DNA of 64,000 nucleotides. Origin: Umbilicaria muhlenbergii. Lineage: Eukaryota > Ascomycota > Lecanoromycetes > Umbilicariales > Umbilicariaceae. Position numbers and translations under genes: made by a program. The stretch covers positions 5,334,927-5,398,926 of the forward strand of contig KK106981.1 in NCBI GenBank assembly GCA_000611775.1, written 5' to 3'. Under the pieces are notes generated by a model that worked only from the letters and a program-made list of their open reading frames with translations, did not search any database and was not told the DNA's origin. How positions within the stretch are numbered: the first letter of the stretch is position 1; every line of letters starts with the position of its first letter. Shown piece after piece: positions 55,138 through 64,000 of this stretch.

Positions 55138-56910
55138 CTAATAGTCAGCCTCGCACTCATTTCCATCGTCAGCTCCACCACTTGACGACGTGCTTGAAGG
55201 CGAAACCGACCCAGTGGTAGTCGAGGAGATGCGCGTCGAAAACGTTGTCGGCACAGAGCTGTAGGTCACAGCACTTCCGTGACTGATCGAGGTCCCGTTT
55301 TCGTACCCATGTGGAGCCCCGCTAGCAGAGTAAGAGACAACAGTGGACGAGGCGGCCGAAGTACTTGTGTAACCGGCTGGACTGCTTGTGAACGACGTAG
55401 GAATAGCAGTAACTGATGTGCTAGTCGGTGAGCTCGCTGAAGAAGCCGGACCTGCACTATATGGCGAGGCAGCGCCGGCAGCGCTGGCGGAGCTGGCAGA
55501 TGGAACAAGCGTCGTAGTCTCGGCAGAAGCACTGCTCGCAACATACGACGAGAGAGGAGGAGCTGTGCTGGTGGAGCTTGACGGCACCGGCATTGGCACA
55601 GTTTGAGTGCTAGCACCGCCACCCGCGAATTCTTTCTGGAAACACTGCGTCAACAGCGGCTGGTCAACCCAACCTGCGGCAGCCGAGCCCGAGGGCGTGA
55701 GGCTGAGAGTGTAGGACGTGGCGAAGGCACCAGCGGCCCAACCGAGGTACCCAAGGTATACGTCCGAGTTCTGGTCCAGGTAGGAGAGGGCCGAGCAGAC
55801 GTCTAGGGAATTCATTATTGACTTGCTATATGCAGAATGTGGGATAGCAGGGGAGGGCAACCCATACCAGTCAAGCAAGATGGATCATTCGACCCACCGC
55901 CTATCTCGCTCAGTAGAGCCATCCGCTTGTTCTGGCGAAGATACGTCGCAAGCGGTGTGAAGGTATCGGCGACATGGTCCGTAACGCAGTCTGTATGTGT
56001 ACCAGACCCGTCACTATCAAGGTATTGGTGCACATCGAAGATCAAGTTTGTGGTCGAGCCATCGAGGTTGGTAACATTTGCGAGCGCCGCGGCAGAGCCG
56101 TCAGACACAAAGCCCTGGGCGGATGTGTATCCGGTGCCTGGCAGCAAAATGTATTGAGCTGTGGCACCAGGCTGACGAATGGCGGTCACGGCGGTCTGGA
56201 CGGTCGCCCCCCAGAGGTTGATGTCGGGGACTGGGGGACATGGCATGTCAGCATGCGGGTGGCATAGCATGGGGAGCGAGATCGCCTACTATCATGCGGC
56301 TCGTTCATGAGACCGAAAATCACACCGGTATCACTTGCGTAATGTGTGGCAAGGGCTTTCCACAGTTGTGCAAAATCATCGTTAGTGGGACCGCCAGAAC
56401 TTTGGCCGATAATGTTGCCGTTCCAGCGAGCATAGTTATGGATGTCGATGATGCAGTGGCTGCCAGTATCCAAGCATGCCTGCATAAGGGCATCGTACTT
56501 GGCAAAGTTGGTTGGGTCGAGAGGACCACTCACCACGTTGTTGGTCAGGTATTGCCAAGCAACGGGCAGTCGATAGATATTGAGGCCAACATCCTTTGAG
56601 AAGTGCTGCATTTGGCCGGCCCCATCGCATCCGCCGTATTGGGTAAGTGGAGGATCGATGTTGTTGAGATTACATGTGCCCTTACGCAAAGTTCAGTTGG
56701 AGTTCATCGCTACCCAGAGGGTTCAATATCGTTACCGTAGTATCAACACCAAAGTCGAATCTAGTACAGTGTCAGCATGCTCGATCATAGTGGTAGACCA
56801 ACATATAGGAGAAATTACCCAGCAATGTTCACGCCCCCAAAGTGCACCGCAGCAAGGGCCTTTCCCACGCTGAAAGCAAGAATCGAGCCTGTGACTATTT
56901 TCGAAAACAT
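55138..56910 (-). CDS. Secreted endo-beta-1,4-glucanase, glycoside hydrolase family 5
   Basis: The enzyme cuts internal beta-1,4 bonds in cellulose. Five exons, 56910-56819, 56760-56736, 56680-56290, 56230-55868 and 55802-55138, give 511 residues; exon 2 is only 25 nt. The signal peptide is MFSKIVTGSILAFSVGKALA. The mature protein starts near AVHFGGVNIAGFDFG. The GH5 core has GQMQHFSKDVGLNIYRLPVA, IIDIHNYARWN, the acid/base Glu in FGLMNEPHD (about residue 166), IFDVHQYLDSDGSG and the nucleophile Glu in LLSEIGGGSND (about 281). The catalytic domain ends near 345 (QPLLTQCFQKEF). A 165-residue Ser/Thr/Ala-rich tail, probably heavily O-glycosylated, follows and ends in an acidic stretch (GNECEADY) with no cellulose-binding module and no hydrophobic GPI signal. 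It is intact and likely functional. Repeats lie immediately upstream of the ATG. Confidence 0.9.
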
Positions 56911-57000
56911 ATTGAAAAGAGTGACCTGAAGAGAGCAAGCAAAAAAGAATGGCCTGAAAAGAGCAAGCAAAATAGAGTGACTAGAAAAAGAGTGACTTCG
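56911..57000. repeat. Direct repeat next to the endoglucanase start
   Basis: CCTGAAGAGAGCAAGCAAAA at 56925 recurs as CCTGAAAAGAGCAAGCAAAA at 56953, a 28-bp period, and GAAAAGAGTGAC occurs on both sides. On the coding (minus) strand this is a pyrimidine-rich leader containing CTCTTTTCAGG and CTCTCTTCAGG, which look like 3' splice sites. The repeat ends at the ATG of the endoglucanase. Confidence 0.75.
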
Positions 57001-58223
57001 CAGCGAAAGGAACGTAATATATGCTTATGATCAAGCACCACACAACAAAAGAATGACTGAGGGTGCCCCAAGATCCCACCATCCTTCGTGGGACGGCCTC
57101 CGATCTTTGTATCATGTACCATAGTGGTGTTTGCAGAAAAGAAGCCGGACTCATTACGGATAAGGATATACCTCCACCAGGGTGGGCGTGTAAATGTAAG
57201 GTACCCGAGGCGGCATGGAAAATGCTAAGAGATTGCTTTACCTTAGTCTCAGCGCTGCAGCCTTGATCCTGAACCGCAAGCCGAGCGCTTCCCACCGGAC
57301 GCAGAATTGATCTGCTGAGAGCGTCACGCTGCTTCTCTTGCCTTACCGCCGTTGAAGAAACGCGAGTCGAGCTGCGCATGTACAGTGTTTGGCGAGAGCA
57401 CCGTACTGGCGTGCAAATCAATCTTCGTTCTCTGCCCTCACGGCGCCTCCCCGGACCCAGAGAGGACATAGGGAAGCCGCGCCGTTGTGCAATCTACTTG
57501 TGGTGTGTATAATACGAGTTGGTACGAAGTTCGGCGAGGTAAGCGGCAAGGGTCCAATCTCGGACGACTAAACGAAGGAGACCCCATCATGGCCACATGA
57601 AACGAGCTTGCACAACCCACCACACGGTCAAACAGTCAAACGGCCAAACCGCCCGATTTCAATCCAAGCGCTGGTCCGCCGCGGGAAGGCTGGATCATGC
57701 GTCGCTGATCTCCCACGCGGGCGACGTCTTGGCCCCGAAAAAGGTCACCGTACCGCAAATCACGATCCACGTTCCAAATACATGTAATCATCTACGATTG
57801 CTCCGCGGCCCAGTTTCACCATTGACCCACAGCATCCCCAGATCCAAAGTATGCCATCGGAGCATTTCAATGAGGAAGGCTTGATCGACTTTTCAGACTA
57901 TTGCTGTTATAGTACAACAGCTAAAAACCGCCTAGTACAAGAGCACATTATGGCCGAAGCAAAGAAACGTGAAACGTGGTTGGAGATCCTGGAAACTTGG
58001 TGTAAGACAGTCCAAATCTACCTACACTTTGTGTTGAGCAGAGTGAAGTACAATAGACCCTACCTGTGGAGGAATGGGAATCACGGGATTAGTGTAAGCG
58101 GCAAATGACGCGTCAGATAAGCCCTTGACGCATCCCGAAACTTAAGTCGAGCACGAGACTTTCCTCCTGCACATTCCGTCTCCCTGCACGTGCCGATCCT
58201 GCACCTAATCCATAGGATTCGTA
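57001..58223. other. Promoter region of the endoglucanase and 3' flank of BBP
   Basis: No gene is supported over 1.2 kb. The left part is likely the endoglucanase promoter, and such genes are usually carbon-regulated, but I cannot name a proven site. A plus-strand ORF at 57851-58108 (85 codons) has no known relative. Confidence 0.4.
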
Positions 58224-60535
58224 TTAAGCACCGGGCGGCGGTGGTGGCGGCGGCTGGTCACTCGGGGGCTGTGATACAATTAGCTCTAAATGTACCGCCA
58301 ACCTTGACTTATGGTAACTTACCGGGGGAGGAGGAGCGTCACCAGGAGGTGGAGGGGGTGGCGGGCTTCCGGCAGACCCAGAGGCGTAGTTCTGGAAAAG
58401 TGCGCCCAATCCAGGAGGAGCGCCGAGACCACCCACACCACCACCAAGACCTGGAGGAGCTCCCATGTTCTGCGGGGGAGCATATCCAGCACCGCCATCG
58501 CCGTATCCAGAGCCAGGATATCCTCCATACCCGTTGTAGCTTTGCGGCCCACCTGGCGGCGGCGGAGGAGCTTGTTGTTGCCATGGAGCAGCTCCACCAG
58601 GCGGACCAGGAGGAGGAGCGCCATATCCTCCAGGCTGCTGTCCGTACCCATAGTTATCACCGCCACGACCAGCACCGGCAGCCCAGGGAGGTGCAGAACC
58701 ACCGTCGCGGGGAGGATAATCATCGCGGCGTCCACGGTCATCTCCACCACGAGCCCACGGAGCTGCGGCACCAGTAGGCCCGCGCTGCCAAGGTTTGAGA
58801 TCGCGCTCACCTTCTCCATAGGATTCGCCATTGCCCTGGTCATAGCCACCTGGTCCCGCCTCGATACGCTGAGGAGCTTGGCCGTTTCCAGCAGGTGCGC
58901 CACCGGACAATTCTTGCATGAGTTGCTACAGCAAACCATTAGTGAAGAACGACAGTTCGAGAGTTTTAGTGAACATACCTCATACTCCCGATCAACCGCG
59001 TCTCCTCCCCCAATGCGACCAGCAGGTGCACGGCTAGGAGGTCCGCCCGGCGCATCATTCCGCCAATTAGCTCCACGTTGCCTGTCTGGGCAATCTCTAG
59101 CCATGTGCCCCGCATTGCCGCAGACTCGACAGATTATGTTGGCGGTGAAGTTACGTTGTTCAGGACAGTCGTACTTGCGATGGCCGATTTGACCACCTGA
59201 AGCACATTGTTAACCATGAAAATCACAAGCGGAGCAGAGGACATACAATTCTGGCAAGCTTGATTCTCATCGTCACGTAGTGTACCGTTGAGAGCTGCAA
59301 GCTCACGGAGCTGGTTACGCTTGAGTTCGTTCTGACCTTCGGGAATTGAAGCGGCCTAGAAAAGGATTAGCTGAAGAACGTGGGCTTCATTCAACTGGTG
59401 GGACACTTACCGTCTCGATAACATTGTGGATAAGCTTCTTAGCTTTGTTAACCTTCTCCTCGGTATCGGCCATAATCAAACAGTGCAAGTCTTCTTCCTG
59501 ATTACTAGTGTGAGCTGCGTCAGAACGGCCCTTTCCTTCTTTGACTGATCCTTTTCCACGGATGGCAATCTTCGCCTGAGATTCTGTTTCCATTTTTTTC
59601 AGAGTGTTGCCTCGAGGTCCGATAAGTAGTCCGACTTTAGTAATAAGAAGCAAGCTATGTGTTAGTCTATGCAGATCAATAGGTAAAGCAATATGTGTAT
59701 AGAGTGTTTAGGGTTAGCGGCAAGACATGCTGCATCCTCCGAGGAATGCCGCATGCATTGCCAGAAGAGAAAGATGACAAAGTGAGAAGGTTAGGACTTA
59801 GAAGGTTAGTTATCATACTGAAGTTAATTTCTGGATAATCATTAACCGGCACATAGACCTTCTCCTGTGTCTTTGTTGGTCGCCTGTAGTCAGATGGTGG
59901 ATGATAATTAGGAATGATCTTCATGGCCTTTTCGATCTGCTTGTGGCGTTCGTCCTCAAGCCTCTTCCGGTAGCGGTATTCGCGCGTGTTCACTCGTCTT
60001 CCGAAGTTGTCATATTGCGGCGGCGGAGAAGGTGAGCTGGAGCATGATTAGATATTTGTTCCTACGCGGTGCAATAGAGAAGACTTACCGGTCACCATCA
60101 GCGGGCACCACATCGTTGATTCTAAGCTTCTCACTGATCTCCTGGATACGAAGATGCAAAGTATAAGCTTCAAGCTGCTCGTTGGTCATGTTTGCTTTGA
60201 TCATGGTAGGTAAGCCCATCAAGCCAGCGGCTTTGTTCTCGGCAGCGTCTCCCCATCGGTTTCTCTTCTTGCGTCGTTTTACGCCGTCTTCTTCGACTGG
60301 CTCAGCTGGAATATTGATTAGCTTTGGAAGCGATTTAACAAGACAAGAGTAGCTCACCTTTGACCGGACTACGTCCACGCTTGTTGTAGCCTACATCCGA
60401 CAGACCGGTAGATGGCTGAGTTGGGTTGTAGCCTCCATCGTCAGCAGGAGGAGTCGAGTCTGAGCCGCCGAATCTACGTCGATTCCCAAGAGGGATATTG
60501 TTAGAACCAGTGATACCCTGGTTGCGCCACGCCAT
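58224..60535 (-). CDS. MSL5: Branchpoint-bridging protein (BBP/SF1)
   Basis: BBP recognises the intron branch site and bridges it to the U2AF side during early spliceosome assembly. Eight exons: 60535-60358, 60305-60089, 60036-59819, 59634-59411, 59355-59247, 59196-58979, 58925-58323 and 58268-58224, for 603 residues. The N-terminus is [20 protein letters not shown]. The SF1 helix-hairpin region is at about 65-135 ([20 protein letters not shown]). The KH-QUA2 RNA-binding domain spans about 185-295 ([20 protein letters not shown]). Two CCHC zinc knuckles lie at about 312-350 ([14 protein letters not shown] and [14 protein letters not shown]). The Gly/Pro-rich tail ends in polyproline ([10 protein letters not shown]). 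Six introns are 50-55 bp; intron 3 (59635-59818) is 184 bp and ends in an unusual CTAAAG acceptor. The gene for a branch-site reader itself carries seven introns. Identification is secure. Confidence 0.94.
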
Positions 60536-60902
60536 CTTGAGTATTATTCGTTGGCTCAAATGGTTGTTGAGAGAAAGATGGAAAGGAGTTGGAGGTTACG
60601 AAAGTGTTGTAGCTTGAGTAAGTTTAAGCGAATATTTCAGCTTCATCTAAGTTTACGTGGCTCACTATTTCGAAAAGCATAAGTGCGAGGACAATATCAA
60701 TGTATAAGCCACAATCACTTTTGTTTCAACAAAAGATACTCTTTTGAAATTCTTTTTTAATGAGGCAGTTGTAGTAGAGATACACTATGAAAGGTAAGCT
60801 TTAAATTTAGGAGAAGGTACACGCTCAACTTCTCAAACTCTCCATTATTATTATATCTATACACAAATAGTTTATTTACAATTTCTTTCAGAAAGAACGA
60901 GC
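60536..60902. other. Spacer between BBP and the DUF3405 gene
   Basis: The 367 bp include the BBP promoter and the 3' end of the next minus-strand gene. The sequence is A/T-rich (TTGAAATTCTTTTTTAATG, TTATTATATCTATAC) compared with the neighbours. No gene is seen. Confidence 0.4.
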
Positions 60903-63256
60903 TCAACTCTCTGCCTCGGGCTCAACGGCGTCTTTAATCGGATGGAATAACATAGGCGGCATGCAAAAACGGCCATTCTTTTCCTCCCACTAGATCAAGG
61001 ATAATGTCAGCGTACTACTTATCTAGTATGATGCTATGCTCTGGGCAAATCGATACTCTTGTAGTTGTAAAGAGACTGAGTATCGAGGAAAAGAGACGAC
61101 TTACTTTCTTTCCCCCTATGCCATGCGCCTCCCATCCCAAAAAGCGCCAATACAGACTCCTCGCCCAGTCGGCACGATAGTACCAAGTGCTCCCCAAGAA
61201 GTTGTGTTCCCTATCCAATCCAAAAACGCTCTCACTCCCTCCTGCATCACCGCCAGGTCCAGGATTGAAGATGTAGTTCAGCGCCTTGGCCGGCCACTTC
61301 CTATCCAGCCAGATTGGATGCGGCGCGTACACGGCCTTATACCCATACTGTAGGCAAACAGAAGGTGGCCACATTTCACTTCCCATGTGATGGCCGGGCG
61401 CCTTGGAATTCTCAAGATGCATGGTGTTGAGAAGACGATTTGAGAAGCGGTAGGTTGTGATTATGGAGCAGCGTTTCGGAGGCTCGGGGGCTGGGGGCAC
61501 CTCGGCGTAATTCCAATAGTCGCCAAGGAACGCGTAATGAGTTTCATGCGGTGGAAATAAGGGAAGTAAAGTAATCAGGTCCGCGTCTTCGCCAACACCC
61601 CATGAGTAGGAATCTTGGTCTGGGTGTGCGGTGGGAGGAAAGTCGGCGAGCGAGGAGTTGATGCCCCAAGGAACCCCGGCGGGTCCCCAAATTGATTGAT
61701 CCGAATGCTTGCCCCAAAGTTTGCCGGGAGGAAGACTCTTCTCCTGCACCCACTGCGTGAAATCTGTGGAGTATGCACCGTGGATACGGGGAATGTAGAA
61801 GTGGTTACTGCGTTCCCAGATCCCTTTTCTTGGTTGAGCTTTGGCCCAGTTGCCCAATTGCTCAGTGAGGTGGTAGTAATGGCCCGTGTAGCGAACATCC
61901 ATCTCAATATTCCAGTAGAAGTCGAATTCGGGATTGTTACGAGCGAAATGTTGAACAGGCATCCACTGACTGTGATGCACACTATATACATTTGTCAGAG
62001 GATCATCTCTCGTAAATGCACGGGAACATCCAGACTCACGGTCTCCAACGTTCAGGGATCAAGGGATAAAGATTCCTCCATTTCTTTGCGTTCCATAGGA
62101 CCGTCATATTCCAAAATTCCTGGGGGACGAGTTCCCTTATTGTTTGCTCGTATATTTCTGGGTCTGTGATATTTGGTTCTGACCAGACAGGATCCAGACT
62201 CTCCCTCACCTCCACTAAGAGGAATACCTCATACTCCCCACCCGAATTGAGTGCGAGCTCAGTGATCATAGCCCGTATATTCTGCAACATGTTTGGAGTA
62301 TAATCGAATCCAGAGTACCCGCGTAGGAGGACCGCAGTCCTCTGCTTTCTCGTAGCGCCTGCAGCGCCTGGAGAAGGGTTTATATTTTGCTGAGAGTTGC
62401 CAGTGTGGATGGTCCGGGGATTCAAGTCAAAGCGATCGCTGTTGAGGCGTACACACTCACGCTGTAAATCACCCCAGTTAACCTGGTCCCAATCGACCTC
62501 TGAGGGTCTCCTCATGTCAGGGAGAGATATAGTCTCGTTAATGGTATGCCCATATGCGCCATAACGCCCAATTCGGTCGAAGCAAATATCACGGTCAAGA
62601 CTCAGCGTCTCAGATGATCCCAGTGAGGGCTCAGGGAACCCTGTACATCGACTATCAGCCGAATAGAAGCTCTCCCTGAGAACGAGACAGACCTGGTGGC
62701 GCTCCATCATGAGCCCAAACCATATCATCGGAACTCTCGTTCAATCTGATGCCTCGTGCGCCGAAGCAAGGTACATGATTTCCGCTGTATGTACTCTTAT
62801 ACGTAGAGCTCTCATAATCCGGATACGGGTCATAAATCTTGGCCCTCAATTTATCCTCACTAGAAATACGACCGGGGCTTTGATGTGTGTATGGACTCTT
62901 CTTCAAGTTCGCAAGATTCTGTATGCTCCCATTGTAGGAATTCCCAAACCTGTTATCCCGATCAGTCTATGCGGGTGGCCGTCGGTACCATGAGATGTGA
63001 CAAACTCTGGAAAGGCTTCCCAATTGTGATGAACCGGGTCATAGTCTTCCGGCGGAGCCCAGTTATCTTCCCATTGACTAAATGGGGCACTCGGATGCGG
63101 CTCTCTCCATCCATTCCTCAGCAAAGACTCGTTTCGGCTTGATCGAATCCTCCACGAAGAAAGCGTAATCAGGAGAAAGAGGAAGACCCCAGTACTAACG
63201 ATATACATTCTCCTTCGCGCATTACCTACTAGTACAACTATGTGATACTTTTTCAT
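60903..63256 (-). CDS. DUF3405 family type II membrane protein, putative glycosyltransferase
   Basis: The family is fungal and glycosyltransferase-like, but I know of no defined reaction. I read five exons: 63256-63006, 62949-62693, 62640-62040, 61981-61105 and 60989-60903, giving 690 residues. The first intron (62950-63005, donor GTTTGT) is tentative; the others are clear. A start at 63208 (MYIVSTGVFLFLLITL) is also possible and still gives a signal anchor, so a Golgi-type II topology is likely. Conserved phrases are HVPCFGARGIRLNESSDDMV, APPGFPEPSLGSSETLSLDR, DICFDRIGRYGAYG, AVLLRGYSGFDYTPNMLQN, NPEFDFYWNIEMDVRYTGHY and, after the last intron (115 bp), WEEKNGRFCMPPMLFHPIKD. The DFYWNIEMDVRYTGHY phrase resembles a nucleotide-sugar DxD-type site. 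It is tandem with BBP on the minus strand. Confidence 0.82.
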
Positions 63257-64000
63257 GACTGTCGATTTAACGAAATGTACCTGATAGCGTTCCAGACAGC
63301 ATCAGCAATTTCCTTTGAGTAGTATGCTAGCATCACGCCGAAGATCTCAAGGACGAAGGGCGTTGGTGTATTGAAGGGATGATATACCGTATAAACAGTC
63401 AGAAAACGGTACGAGATACGTACTCTAGGTTATCGACAATAACTATGTAACTACAAGACACATGTGTGTACGGTATTAAAGAGTAACGGTAGGGGAAAAG
63501 CGACCACAAATCCCATCGGTCAACCCATAACAGCAACCGCCTGCGAAGCTCCGGAGACGATTTCGGTGTGCGGTACCGGTGTGAGATATGAAACTTAGGC
63601 AGGAGACAATTCTATCACCAATCACTGTTTGAAAAGCAGGAACAACATCGGAGAGTACGCCAAGGGAAAGACAGCCTCGTCCTATCATATAGTCTCTATA
63701 GCATGTCGCGGGAGAAACTACGACAAAAGAGAAGAGAATGGAGGGTACAGAACATGCAATGGTGCATGACGAACTAGGTCAAGAACGAGAACGACGGACA
63801 GCTACGGTTACGGCAAAGAGGTAGCATATGCCTAAGCAATTCCACTGTGGGGGGAGAGTTCGATGCCATTGTTCCGGAAGCCATCTGAAAGGTACGCACG
63901 GCGTTGGCCTTATTCGAAGTTGTGCATAATGGATCTACCACTACTCCGGAGTTGGAGTAGAGGTACGTTAGATAACGACGACGAACTCGTATGTCATTAT
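63257..64000. other. Right-edge spacer, promoter of the DUF3405 gene
   Basis: The 744 bp upstream of the DUF3405 start contain several short inverted GTAC/TACG phrases but no gene. A small minus-strand ORF at 63476-63688 shows no known family. Confidence 0.4.

Noticed and set aside
57851-58108. 85-codon ORF between the endoglucanase and BBP
   Set aside because: No family resemblance, no conserved motif, and it lies in the expected 3' flank of BBP.
1-64000. tRNA, rRNA, CRISPR or a secondary-metabolite cluster
   Set aside because: I found no cloverleaf with a B-box-like GGTTCGANTCC, no rRNA-like sequence, no regularly spaced repeats with spacers, and no polyketide synthase, peptide synthetase or terpene synthase.

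Overview
The window looks like chromosomal DNA from a filamentous ascomycete (Pezizomycotina; possibly a dothideomycete, which is inference only). The evidence is single-copy eukaryotic genes with short introns (about 45-90 bp, GT-AG with a few GC-AG), families largely confined to filamentous fungi (DUF3405 glycosyltransferase-like protein, Hva1/TUDOR protein, GH5 endoglucanase with a Ser/Thr tail) and compact intergenic spacers. I rebuilt the exon structures by hand; for every spliced gene the exon lengths add up to a multiple of three. The DUF3405 gene keeps one uncertain first intron.

Layout, left to right. 1-6026: the 3' end of a disordered protein, a spacer with decayed repeats, a low-complexity ORF, then AP-1 gamma-adaptin on the minus strand. 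6629-13555: sterol O-acyltransferase (+), a membrane-anchored UBL-BAG cochaperone (-) and the vacuolar M28 protease PFF1 (-). 14012-15820: a decayed F-box gene (+). 16638-20906: a conserved membrane protein (-) and bifunctional 4-amino-4-deoxychorismate synthase (-). 21859-23866: a decayed amidase (-). 25461-32117: a conserved protein of unknown function (-), a Def1-like CUE protein (+) and an Hva1/TUDOR AT-hook protein (+). A 422-bp MITE lies at 32569-32990. 33349-44386: a Cdc15/Imp2-type F-BAR-SH3 protein (-), head to head with the CCR4-NOT scaffold NOT1 (+).

45175-64000: a coiled-coil protein (+), seipin (+), an extended-SDR reductase (-), RNA polymerase III subunit RPC11 (+, absent from a simple ORF scan because its first exon is 10 nt), the COMPASS subunit Spp1 (-), a secreted GH5 endoglucanase (-), the branchpoint-bridging protein BBP/SF1 (-) and a DUF3405 type II membrane protein (-).

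This is mainly a housekeeping region. Several genes act in gene expression (DEF1, NOT1, RPC11, SPP1, BBP) or in membranes and lipids (AP-1, ARE2, seipin, PFF1), but I see no operon-like or metabolic cluster. I did not find a convincing undescribed system. The most interesting signals are three GC-AG introns that all follow an AAG exon end, a MITE carrying fused fragments of a pogo/Fot1-type transposase, a six-codon uORF overlapping the NOT1 start as ATGA, two 10-nt initiator exons, and structured repeats just upstream of SPP1 and the endoglucanase.
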